A stretch of DNA of 64,000 nucleotides, from contig JAUCBN010000042.1 of the NCBI GenBank assembly GCA_035048815.1, positions 4,216,001 to 4,280,000 on the forward strand. The letters are read 5' to 3'. Shown in pieces: positions 35,433 to 46,759 of this stretch. Below the pieces are notes generated by a model. The model worked only from the letters and a program-made list of their open reading frames with translations. It did no database searches and had not been told where the DNA came from. The DNA comes from Abelmoschus esculentus (taxonomy: Eukaryota > Streptophyta > Magnoliopsida > Malvales > Malvaceae). Numbering within the stretch: position 1 is the first letter of the stretch; every line of letters begins with the position of its first letter. Both the position numbers and the translations under genes were made by a program.

Positions 35433-38009
35433 TTAACGGATAATATATAATCTCATTATGTGTCGATCCTTTAAATTTAATTTGCAACATTTACAATATT
35501 ATTTTAATGTGAACTACTAGTACAAGCTATATTTGAAAATTATTTAATTGATGATGATGATGGTTTTCTTATGGTCTTGCATTGAGATGTATCATGTATG
35601 GCTAATGTTTACATTATTTTATATTATTGTGTTTAAGGAACCCCTATGATAAAGAGTTTTAGCATGGCCATGTACATGACCCATGATGGGTCCTTCACTG
35701 CTAGTCATGTCTCCATCATGACTTTGATGGGTCATGCATATATATCACATCATCATAATTAAATTTTGGGACAATTTTCTCTTTTGTATGTTTGAATCAA
35801 AAGGAAATGAATTTGTTAGTACTTACATTAACCTAGTTCTTATATGCAATTCCAACTGCATACAATAACTAGGTTAAATATAACATATAATGATTTTTTT
35901 ATATCAACTCGATAAATTCTATAATAATCATATTACATTTCAAATTAAAAAAAATCAATTTTATTTAATTACGTGACCATTTTTAAACTTTATCTAAAGG
36001 AAATAAAACCTCAAAAACATAAATAAATAAATAAATAATAAACACGAGGGACCGTGAAGCAGAAGATTGATCAGTTGGTGAGGTTACAGATCTGAAGAGC
36101 AATTACTCCATTTTGTATGCTAATAAAACTCCTCTTTATCCAAATAGCATAATGAAAACTTTACTTGCTGGAGACAGATAACAGATATAATTCATTTAAC
36201 AACCATGTATTATAATTTAAATATTTTTATTTTATAATATTTTAAACGAAATTATTTTAAATATTTTATTAGTACAAATAAAATTATGTTACTGTTATAG
36301 TTATCGCAATTAAATATTTTGGTTTAAGTATATTTTTATTTTAATTCGATCATTCACAATTCTTATCTTAAAACGTATCAATATCGTAATTTTTTACGAT
36401 ATTTACCCGAGTTTTTCTGTGGTAATTTTTTGAGTTTGGACAGTGAAGTTTTGAAGAAAGATGGGATCAAGTTTGTTCTTTGTTGAGTCTTTGTAAGCTT
36501 TAAGAAAATTTGAGGCTTTTGTGCAGGAAATAAGGTATGTGGGTCAGTGTGAAAAATAACTTGGAAACCACATGGATTGTCTGCATCTATACAAACAGTT
36601 AAAATAATAAAACAGACAATGAGTTTAATTACCGGGGCATGTTAAGGATGTTCGTAATCTACAATTTATGTTATTCGGATTTAAATATAAATAAAAATAC
36701 GAATATATATATATCATTAGAGTACTTCTAAATTAGAGATACTAACTTTTCAAATATCACAAATTAAAGGGATGAAACTTAGAATTAGACAAAAAATCTA
36801 TATAAATTATTTTAGAATCCAAGCTTTGGATTGTTTATTGGGGTATATTTAACTGGTAAGAATATTAAATCATAATCACCAACTTCCCCCAATTCCATGA
36901 CCATTATATATACTTTGACCGCCGACCTTTATTCTTTATATAATTATGATTATTCTAGAACGAATACTATAGCCTATAGGAATCGATCGTAAGAATAATT
37001 CTTTTAATTTTAATTGATATATTCATAATATTGTAATTCAAATCATTAATCTTTTCTTAATAAAGTTAGCGTTTCATCTCGACATACCAAAATTCGAAAC
37101 TTTATTTGCTTAATATTTATTATTTCCTTAAACAAAACGCTATGATCATCGAAACTAATATTATTTTCTTCCGATATCAACTACTAGAACCAAATATTTT
37201 CATACAAACAAATCTTAGAATCTAACTCAAATCACTTGACGAATAGAATCGAAACCATGATATAAATAAGCTAGATTTATTTCAAATCCGTATATTTACG
37301 TTACTTTTACACATTATACTCGTATATTCGTATTATTTTTCTCGTGTCGCTTTCATTATTGTTAGGTTATGTAGAGAGATGATCACCCTTGTGATATTGC
37401 CATCAATGAAAAGGAAAATGTGGTGTTTGGACAGCAGTTGCATGTTATGTTGAGGATTTTGGTTGATCCATAACCAGACATGCCATGGCCATATATGGAC
37501 ATCAGAAGTGAAAAATGTCTAACATCTGCTTGCAAATATAAATCAAATACTATATATTTCAGACCAATTATTAACGTACACTGTTCGGATGTACAGCACT
37601 TCAACTTGTAAGAGAAAAGAACCAAGCAAGTGGCTAAATTAAATCATCAAAATTATAAGATACTATATTAAAAATAATAATATATCAGGCTTAAATAATA
37701 ATTTATTTTATTTTCTCTTATTTTAAAAATAAAAAATAAAATAGTTTATGTATGATATAATTGGTCCAAATAGAGAAAAACATCTCCAAAATGAAGCTGA
37801 AACCCTAATTATAAATGGTAGAACACAAGAAGATTCCACCTCGAATTTAACCCAGACATCGCACAACTTGTCACGTCGAACACAGAGCATCAGAACCTAC
37901 TTAGCCATGCCTATTTATTGTAAATTTCGTATAATATTAATAATTAAATATATTTAAATAATATTATTTCAATATTATATACTATTACATTTCCTTACTT
38001 TTCACCTTT
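35433..38009. other. AT-rich intergenic stretch, no gene
   Basis: No domain is found. A local palindromic patch around 35668-35737 has 'catgacccat' pairing with 'gatgggtcatg'. 36050-36180, 36430-36600 and 37380-37620 have slightly higher GC without a protein match; untranslated or non-coding transcripts are possible but unsupported. Confidence 0.35.
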
Positions 38010-38600
38010 ACGTTATTATTGTTTTTTTATTAAAATAATTTTAATCTTTAAAGTTTATAATTTTTATTATTTTTTTAATTTTTTAGATAAATTTAACTTT
38101 TAGTTTATGATTTTCTAATAAATAATTTATTTTTAACTAACATAGCGATTAAACTGTTAAAAATTTAATGATATTGACATGTCATATACATGTGATAATA
38201 TATTTTAAATAACATGACATCTAGTATCAATCTACATATATATATATATATAACATGTCATTATTGTTAAATTTTTTATGATAATAACAAATATATACAT
38301 ATAAAATATAATTTTATTCTAACATAAAATATAAAATAATTAAAATTTAAATAAAATATCAAAAATTAGTTAAATTTAAAATAAAAGGCTATTAAGTATT
38401 CTAAAATCTTAAATATCATTTTACATGTGATATCATTATCGTTAATTTTTTAATTATATCTAATCATTATACTAGTTAAATATAAGATAATTATCAAAAA
38501 GATATAAATTAAAGGTTAAATATATTTTAAAAATAAAAATTAAAATAATAAAAATCATAAATATTAAAGGTTAAAATTATCATTATAATTTTTCGTTCTT
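38010..38600. mobile_element. Degenerate copy C of the Mutator-type fold-back family
   Basis: It shares the order of phrases with copies A and B: 'aagtttataatttttat', 'agataaatttaactttta', 'gttaaaaatttaatgat', 'catgtcatatacatgtgata', then the inverted half ending 'aaaggttaaaattatc'. The terminal GGCATAAAGAT is eroded on both sides and no duplication survives, so this is the oldest of the three copies. Confidence 0.6.
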
Positions 38601-39182
38601 TATTTATGTTCTTAGATAAATAATATTCAACAGTAAAAATAACCATAATAACAGAAAAACTGTAAGAAGTAAAAAAGGAAAATGGACTTTATAAGGTTGA
38701 TTTTTATATTACAGGAGTTTTTAGTTTGCTACATAAAAGAAAAATAAATGGTTCATTGTTTTTCTTCTAACCAGAACACAGTAAACAGGCGTAGGGTCTA
38801 GGAATTTGTGCATGAAAGTGACATAGAGAGAGAGGGGAGAGTCAAAATGATTGAAACAATGGATCTACAAAAAGATATGGTCTTATTTTTGGTCGGTTTT
38901 ACATCTGTCCTTTATGTTGTTCTTCCTCCATTGAATGTTGCCTAGCAAAGCTGCCCCTTTATTCATCTTCAGATGCTGCTTTTAATTCATGCAGGAAAAA
39001 AACCAGAAGCCTTCTTTTGGTTCTTCTTCTCTGGTATTTTTTCTGAAAAGGGAATGTATGTAAATTTACATGGTGTTTTTTAATATTTTATTGCATGATT
39101 AAAACAACAGGGCATGAGGGTTTTCCTACCAGATGTTTGTAGGGCAACTCTCTCTCTCTCTCTCTCTCTTCCTGCATTAATA
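38601..39182. other. 3' flank of the bHLH137-like gene
   Basis: It should include the 3' untranslated region on the - strand. A (CT)n run of about 21 bases lies at 39149-39169, just past the stop codon. No other gene is seen. Confidence 0.45.
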
Positions 39183-40514
39183 TTAATGGAGAAAAGAACC
39201 AAAGTTGTCGTTGAGCTCAGATGAGCTGAAACTTGGCCTTTGTCCATGTTGGAGAAACAGTGCGGCTGAAACATCCAGAAGAGGGTAGTTATGAGATGGG
39301 ACAACGGTGGTCGGAATGGGGTTGCATTGTTGTAGAGATGGCACCATTGCAAGTGGTGGGGATGTTTCTGTACTGTTAACTCTCTAAAAAACAACAATTA
39401 TAATGTCAGAGAGACAAAGATTTTACCAGCTTCGGTAATGGAAAACAATGGCTTATAATAATTGCTTAAAAAAGAAAACATGTTTTCTTACTTCTGGTAT
39501 GATCATCAGTGTTTCCAGGTCCACTCCAAAGTCGTAGAACATGGGATTCAAAGAAGCAAGCTTCATTGACAGAAACTGTAAAAGAAAACAGACAAAGAAA
39601 CAACAGATTATTACAGGTGTAATGATTACTGAGTTAACTTTAGCTTGTCATTTGTTAATTGTTTACCTCAACTTGGTTTTGTAGGGACTGAACATAATTG
39701 ATAATTTCATCCAACATGAGTGCCTTTCCAGTCACCTTGTCACACCCTGGAACAAGACGCTGTAATATCTTCATCCTTTCACTGATTTTCTCTCTTCTTA
39801 CCTGTAAAAGCAGTCGGAATTAATCGGTTAATAAGTCGAATATTTACAGACTATGATTGTACTAAAGAAGTGAGTTAGCTAGAATTGTTACCCTTTCTGC
39901 TAGGCTGTGGCTGTCGGTTGCTTGACCCCTTCTGGCTCGAACGTGAATGTAGCCTGTCGGAGGCTCTTCAGAGGCTTTCTTTTGGTCTTTTTTAACAGCT
40001 TTGGACTCTTTCTTTTCGTTTTTCAACGCATCGTTGCACTTCTTTTGCCTCTTGGTTTTACCTTCTTTAGTACCCTAAAAGGAAAATTTTGATGATTAAC
40101 GGAAAGCCAACAAAAATACAGTTGAAACACTGGATTGCTCCAGAACAGCTTTCGTTTTTTTACCTTAAATTGTGCAGAATTCAAGGTTGTCCCATTTCTT
40201 GTCCTTTTCTTCTGAGTGACTTGCTCACCACTCTCGAGCTTATCCACAACAGTGGAGTCATGCTCGTCGGTGCTCTGTTTTCTAGTCGTCACGGTCGAGA
40301 GCTCATTATCGCTATAAACAGCCTTGGAACTGTTGCCAACCGAGATGCTCTCATGGAACACAGGACCAAGAGGGGACGGACCCTGGTAAAACTGAGAGAA
40401 AGCCTGGGGATTGACATTTGCTTCATCGATAAAACCAGACACTTTGGTAGGTGTGTTCGGTAAGAAAATGGAGTCGAGAGAAAAAGGGTGAGATTGAAAC
40501 GAAAAGGTCGCCAT
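39183..40514 (-). CDS. BHLH137: bHLH transcription factor, bHLH137-like
   Basis: Five exons in translation order, 40514-40164, 40074-39892, 39801-39667, 39575-39492 and 39383-39183, all in phase 0, give 317 residues. The N-terminus MATFSFQSHPFSLDSIFLPN matches Arabidopsis bHLH137. A lysine-rich stretch comes before GYIHVRARRGQATDSHSLAE at about residues 159-177. The helix-loop-helix follows: RREKISERMKILQRLVPGCD, KVTGKALMLDEIINYVQSLQ and NQVEFLSMKL. The H-S-L-A-E-R basic region is the type that binds G-boxes. This subgroup (BEE/CIB-related) acts in growth and hormone responses in the nucleus. The last exon could be read in another frame, but only the phase-0 reading ends like the family (SFSSSELNDNFGSFLH). 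The upstream in-frame ATG at 40571 would add 19 residues; MATF was preferred by family agreement. Confidence 0.88.
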
Positions 40515-40590
40515 GTAAAGATTCGATCTTTGAAACTGAAAAAGAGAAGAGTTTGGAGTCTGAGGAAACAAGAGATGCCCATTTCCAAGA

Positions 40591-40599
40591 GTTTATATA
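40591..40599 (-). promoter_or_regulatory. Probable TATA box of the bHLH137-like gene
   Basis: The - strand reads TATATAAAC, about 77 bases before the start codon at 40514, giving a short leader of around 45 nt. Motif and spacing only. Confidence 0.45.
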
Positions 40600-41764
40600 A
40601 ACATCATGACAGAGAGAGAATGGACCGTATACCAATCAGATAATTTATTCAATTAACATAAAAATTATAAATAAAAATATTTTTTGTAATTTCTATAATA
40701 TTTAGATGTATTTTCTTCTTTGTATTTATTGTAGTACTGAAACTGTGAAATAAACCAGTTCAACCCTGTCAGTGATTCAGTGTTGCAGCAGGCATACTAT
40801 ACCTATACGTTTCTGCTGTATAATGATGTTCAAGGCAGTGATTCTTTACCTCCAGAGAAATTAAATATTTATACTGTAGGTGAAAGTAAATACAAACAAT
40901 GGGTGGTTTTGATTGGCTATTTTTTTAATTTATTCAGCCAATGGGGGTTGGAATTTTATTAATTTTCTATTCAGTTTGTGTCTGTAAAAAGAAAACAAGA
41001 GTGAAGGCATGTGGTAAGTTAACAGCGGTAACGGCGCCCGTGGTAAGAGTTTAGGTTTTAAGGTTAGAGATTATAATTAAGGTTTAAGATTTTAGAGGTA
41101 AGATATATTTTTTGAGATATGGTTTAAGGTTTAGAATATATAAGGATTAAGATTAAAATTTTAACAGAAAGCTTATATAAAGAGATAAGTAATTTCTATT
41201 CTTAGAAATCTTTTTTTTTAGGTTGACGTCCAATATTTAAAAAGCTAAAGTTAAAATTTAGCGTATATTAAGTATTTTTAAAAACATAAAAATAAAATTA
41301 AAATATATAATTTAATTTTTTTAGTATTAAAATATAGATAAAAAACAGAAAATATTTTTTTTTTGCATGGCATACAGTCTGTTTGAGACAAAAGTTGATT
41401 GATTGTCTTCAAAATTTCAATCACATAGTCTACTCTCGTATTGAATGAAAGGATGTAATTGTAAGGAAGGATTGGTCTTGGTTGTCACTGCCACCTACCC
41501 AAATACTATCCTACTGAGCCCAAAATAAGCCCATTTTCTATTGAAAGTTCGACAATAAAAATATTTGAGCGTGTTAAAGCGTTTTTCATTGCTTTGAATA
41601 TCTAATCTAAGTTTATCATGTCAAATCATAAAAAATAAAAATATTATACGTAAAATCTTATTTAAATTTATAAATATATTTAAATTTTTTAGCGTAAAAT
41701 CTATCTTTCACCACAAAAATCTTTATTAAAACAAGAAAAATATTAATCAATTTTTTTTATAAAT

Positions 41765-41965
41765 ATCACTGAATTTTTATTAAATCTATAGAAAAATTAT
41801 AATTACATCAAAGTAGATTAATCAATCCAAAGATTTTTACAACCCAAAAAATAAAATTTTTTATGGAAATAAACATACCAATTAAATTCAGAAGCTTCCT
41901 GAATCTTCTTGTCTCTGTCCAAACGAGACACGTAACGAAGAAAGAAAGGAGTCGTAGAATACCTA
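41765..41965 (+). repeat. Dispersed direct repeat, copy 2 of 2
   Basis: It matches 12040-12225 (see that entry). 'ctgaatcttcttgtct' and 'gtccaaacgagac' are the best conserved words. The class is unknown. Confidence 0.5.
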
Positions 41966-42077
41966 TAATACTGATCATTAGTATTTTATGACACCTGTAA
42001 TACTTAATTTTATATTTACACTTAATTTTTATGACACCTTAATACTTAAAATACCTATAATACTACTCATTAGTATT

Positions 42078-42251
42078 ATATATATATATTTGAATCAACT
42101 ATAATGATTACAGTAGTATCTATTTTAGAATATACTTTCAACTATTGAACATTAATTACTCGATCATATATCGATATTACTGGTGTTCAAACTCGTGATC
42201 TCTAAAGAACAACAACCGTTCCTTTAACCACTGAAGCTAAATAGCTGATGC
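42078..42251 (-). mobile_element. tRNA-derived SINE, copy 2 (-)
   Basis: Read on the - strand it begins with an A-box-like TAGCTTCAGTGG, then GGAACGGTTGTTGTTCTTTA, then a B-box-like GAGTTTGAACACC. The body ends with TATATTCTA and TACTGTAATCA words and a (TA)n tail. A 7-bp direct repeat TAGTATT flanks it (42071-42077 and 42252-42258). Box spacing and shared sequence with 2070-2225 support a SINE family. Confidence 0.65.
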
Positions 42252-43009
42252 TAGTATTTTATATTTTAATATATAAGTAATTATAGATTTTTATTCAATG
42301 ATTTATTGTAAGATAATTATTGTGTCATTATTAATTATGTCATTCATTTTTTTTCTTTAGCCGCTGGTTAAATTTTTCTCTAGCGTTGCTTTATAACTCT
42401 TTCCCCTAGACCTCAAGTTTTATTTTATAGCAGGTGACGATATTAGTTTGCTCTCTGCTGTCGACTGTCGTATTTATTTTTTATTGTCTTTTTCAATTTT
42501 TTAATAAAATAATTTTATTTTTATGATATGATTTTTTGTCTTTATAATATGTTTATCTACGTTTATTAGTATGTTTAAATTCTATCTATTGTCATGTTTA
42601 TTTTGTCTTTTGATATATTTATTATTTTATATTTTTTCAGGATTAGATCTAATTATGCCATGACTAATTAATATAGCGCATAGTTATTATCTTACCGATC
42701 TTTCTTATTTTGGACTATTAAGTTATATTTGTTACGGTTTATACTTGTAAAGAGTTTTTTCATAATATTCTGCTTTGATTTGCGTTTTTTCATTTATCAA
42801 GTATCAATATATTAATATTCTTTTATGGTTCATTTACTGATTCAATCAGTTTATTTATATTTATTTTTTTTTGAGTATTTTGAATGAGTTTTAAACTTTT
42901 TTCATGTATGATCATTGTCTGATCTAAAATGCTTAATTTAGACGAGAAAAAAATATTCAAATTATATATTTAGTTAACAATAATAACCATAAACCCTTAT
43001 TATAGAAAA

Positions 43010-43463
43010 ATTATTACCTGAATCCTTTCCACCACCTAAGATATGGTTTCAATCAATTAAATTAATACATATTATATTTTTTTTCATATCATATTCAACA
43101 TAAGCATTATCCAAATCATCTACTTTAATGCCTTTGATTTAAAATAAAAAAAATATTATCAAAGATTTTGTATTTTTTTATTCTTCAAAAAAATTTAATT
43201 AATTTTTTCTAACCCTTAACCCTAAATTCTAAATCCCAAACCCTAAATTTATAAAGAAGAATAAGAAATTAATTGAGGAAAATTTTAAAGAATAAAGAGA
43301 AAGATAACACAAAAAATCTTTGGTAATATATATTTTTTAAAATCAAAGGCATTAAAGTGTACAATTTAGACAATGCTTATATAATATGAAAAAAAGTATA
43401 ATGTGTATTAATTTAATTGATCGAGACCATATCTTAGGTGGTGAAAAAGATTTATGTAATATT
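43010..43463. mobile_element. Fold-back MITE, about 450 bp
   Basis: The left arm 'ccaccacctaagatatggtt' with 'tcaatcaattaaattaatac' is matched by the complement of the right arm 'gatcgagaccatatcttagg' with 'gtattaatttaattgatcg'. Inside, 'ttgatttaaaataaaaaaaa' and 'ttttaaaatcaaaggcatta' are again inverted. Ends near 'attattacctgaatcc' and 'gatttatgtaatat' are approximate and no duplication was fixed. Confidence 0.65.
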
Positions 43464-44890
43464 TTTATTATTATTATTATAATTATAAGTGTTTTCTCAT
43501 TTTATAAAATTAATGACTTAAAAAAAACATTATAGATTCTAATCCCACGCTAGCAAGCATTTATTTCTTTTGAAATCAATCTTGCGAAATTTACACATAA
43601 AACAACAATTGCAAATTGTCTTTGCTTACCTACAGATAGCAAAATTCCTTCCCCGCCTTGTATTTTTCCCCAGCAGAAATCCCTTCTTAATTAAAAAATG
43701 AAAAGGACAATTCCCGGGAAACAAACAGAAAACGTTCCTTCAATGAGCTGGGACGACATTTGTCTACCAATTTGATTTTACATCTACGCATGCATGTACG
43801 TAGATTTAATCCCACGCATGTTTCTGTCTGTGTATTTGTTGGCAGAGAGATTTGCTGGAAACAAACAAAGCTGCTTTAATATAGCAATACAAGTACAAAT
43901 CCAAAACGAAAGAAAATACGGTTCTAAGAATTTTCCCGGGAAACAAACAAAGTCGTGTAATGATTTTATAGCAAATATTACATCATGAATCCGCTGCAGA
44001 CAATGATGGCATGATTTTTCCCAGGAAACAAACAAAAGTTGAGTTAATGAGTTTTGTACGTACGTCCAAAGCAAAATTACAAGCATCAAACGAAAGCGAA
44101 AGATTTAAAATATTTTCACACTGAAATCTGTATCCAACATCAAGACAAATGGATTGTCTTTATTCATCAAAACGCGTTTTGTACGCAGAAACCTGAGATT
44201 TCGCCATTTCTTTCTGGGGAAAATTCATGGGTTTCTTTCCATTTGGACCCCAGAAAAGATTTACAGATTGAGTGTATCACTTTTTCATTAAAACATCAAG
44301 AATATATTGTCCAACATATATAGCATGCTTCCGTACATGATTTGATGAGCATCTGCACTTACAAAGTTAGCCCTACTAGAGAGAAACAATTTCAGATTTA
44401 TTATTCTAGGGTTGAAAAGAGGACTACTTTATTCTGGATGGCGTATTCATAACCGGTCTAATAAATACTCGTAAACTTAATATCACTATCATAAATAATA
44501 TTATTATCCTTTTATTTTATTAACTTGCGTTGTAAGTTTATTATATATCTGAAATTTATTAAACCAGATATGAATAATTTTAATTTTTGGTGTGATGTGA
44601 TTTGAGAATGCTGGAATGGTAATTATAATATCTTGTTACTAATGGTTGAATAGCTTGTACAACTCGACTAATTAGACTCAAATTTGCGTTTAAGATTTCA
44701 GTTTGTGGGTCGACACAATTTATATTTAAAATTAATTTAAATTATGCATTTTATTTATATTTAATTATAAAATATATAATATTAATATAAAATCATATAT
44801 TATTATTTTAAGGGATAATGACATATTTGATACTTTACCTTTATTATTTTTTATTGTGGTATCTCACCTATTTTTTTGATAAAATGGTAT
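43464..44890. other. Intergenic stretch with a recurring 'GGAAACAAACAAA' motif
   Basis: No gene is visible. The word (C)CGGGAAACAAACA or a close variant occurs at 43711, 43851, 43933 and 44017; the last three are about 83 bases apart. Frames across it on both strands have no domain. Confidence 0.4.
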
Positions 44891-45145
44891 TTAATAATTA
44901 ATATTGTATTTTATTTTTATTTTTTACCACGCTGTTAAAAAGTCAATAACAAATTAACTGAGAGAAAGAAAATTACACATGACAAGTTATCATATTATTT
45001 TCTTTCTCTTAGTCGACATGCAACGTCGATTAAAATTATACATAAAAAAGCACATGTGACATAATAACTAAGAGAGAAAATGATATGGTGTTCTGTCACG
45101 TATAATTTTCTTTCTCTTAGTTAACACGTCACATGTGCTTTTCTC
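44891..45145. mobile_element. Complex inverted repeat, possible MITE
   Basis: 'gcacatgtgacataataac' with 'taagagagaaaatgatatgg' (45050-45088) is inverted against 'aattttctttctcttagtta' and 'acacgtcacatgtgc' (45103-45137). The adjacent 'aactgagagaaagaaaatta' and 'attttctttctcttagtcga' (44957-45014) form a second inverted pair with related sequence, so this is two palindromes of one family side by side. No coding content. Confidence 0.5.
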
Positions 45146-46759
45146 TTTCTTAATTGTGATATTAAAGTAACGATAAAATGAAGGATTATATATCGACAAA
45201 TAAGTTGTGTAAAAAATTACACATTCTTTCATATTTAAGTTATAAGATTTAAAACATAAATCCCTAGTCTTAACATCTCAAACTCTAAATCTTAAACTTT
45301 AAACCTTAAATTTTGATTCTACAATTTAAATTCTTAAACTCTAAATCAAAATCTAAACATTTAAATCTTAAAATTAAAAGGTTTGTGTATCAAAATATTT
45401 TCTTAAAATAAACCTCAAAAATCATGTAAGAATATAAATTTTTAAAGAATTTTATTTATTGGTTTAACATTTTTCCTCTTTTTACGCTCTTCCTACGGGG
45501 ATAAGTGTTTGGAAACTGCCGTTTGTTTGGTAGGAAAAGAAAAGAAAAACTGCTATATGCATTTTGACGAAAAAGTCTGCAAACAGTAATTAAATAATTT
45601 AAATATAATTTTATTTATAATTAAATTATTTTTATTATAATTTATTTTTAAGAGTCGGTGAGATTTGACTCCCTAAATTAAAAAATTTTATTTAGTCTTT
45701 TAATATTTTCAAAAAAAATAATTTAGACTTATTAAAAATTTAAAAGTTTTAATAAGTTTAATTTTTGAAAGTTTTAATCCAATCCCTAAAATTTTATTAA
45801 AAAATTAAATTAAATATTTTAAAATTTTTAATTTAAACTTCTAAAACTTTTAATTGTGATTTATCTGTAAAAAGTTTTATTTGCGTCGTGATTTGTCCTT
45901 TGTAACCTCAACATGGCAGCTCAAAAATGAACAGCTTCCTTGGCATTTCCACTCTTGCTTTTATTATCTATCTGTACTGGTTGGCTAGGACATAATGTTT
46001 TTAAATACTGGTTGATTTATGTGAGTGATAAATTAACTTTTAGGATAAAAAGTTGAATTAAAAGTTTATTTATCTTTTAAATTATATATTTTTTTGAATA
46101 TATTTTTAAAGTATTTTGGGATGTTGTATCTTTTAATTAAAAATTATTATCTTGTTTAGTCTATATCCGTCAGACATTGTTAAAAAATTTTTACGGACTA
46201 ATCAAATACGTCACGATTCTTTTTATTTCAGTATAATCTATAGATCAATAGCATCCCTAATGTGCAATTCACCTTTTTATTATTTAAGTCAATTTATTTT
46301 TTAATAAAATGACACATATTGTATTTTGACTGGTCACTGAGAATTTTTTGTAACATGTAATGAAGGGGGTCAAATGAATTGATGATTTTTAGTTAAGGGG
46401 GAGACGTCTTAAAAATACTTTAGGGGACTGTTTAGATAAAAAAAAATATAGCCTTTAAACCTTAAAAATTAAACCGGTTCATAATGTAATAAATGACTTT
46501 AATATCTATACAAAACTCAAATAGTAAACTCATTTAGAATAATTCAGCATTAAACTTAATTCGATCCTATACTGGTTGAAACAAAAGCTTCAGGTTGGAG
46601 CTTGAATCGTTTGTCTACAAAAAATGAACAAGAACGAAGCACAAAATCCATACAATAAGAGTGGCATTGATGGACATCAACCCTATATATTATTGCACTT
46701 ACAAAATTCATACTTGAAGTAACTGAAGTTGCATTGTCTTCTCCAAGAACTGGTCTTTT
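45146..46759. other. AT-rich intergenic stretch and 3' flank of the phosphate carrier gene
   Basis: It has runs of 'aaatcttaaactttaaacct' words (45240-45370) and no gene. The last 150-200 bases probably include the 3' untranslated region of the carrier on the - strand. Confidence 0.4.

Larger units (their letters stand above)
40600..43009. other. Intergenic stretch with SINE and dispersed-repeat copies
   Basis: The first part is the bHLH promoter. No gene follows. It contains the dispersed repeat at 41765-41965 and the SINE at 42078-42251. 42340-42900 is T-rich with moderate complexity ('ttgctctctgctgtcgactg'), possibly part of a retroelement, but no frame confirms that. Confidence 0.4.

Noticed and set aside
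35668..35737. Hairpin around 'catgacccat'
   Set aside because: Only 10 base pairs, and competing local pairs; no support for a small-RNA gene.
39080..39397. 105-codon - strand frame as last bHLH exon
   Set aside because: It is out of phase with the upstream exon (which ends in phase 0); the phase-0 frame gives a family-like end and a stop at 39183.
40089..40463. 124-codon + strand frame
   Set aside because: Antisense of bHLH137-like exon 1.
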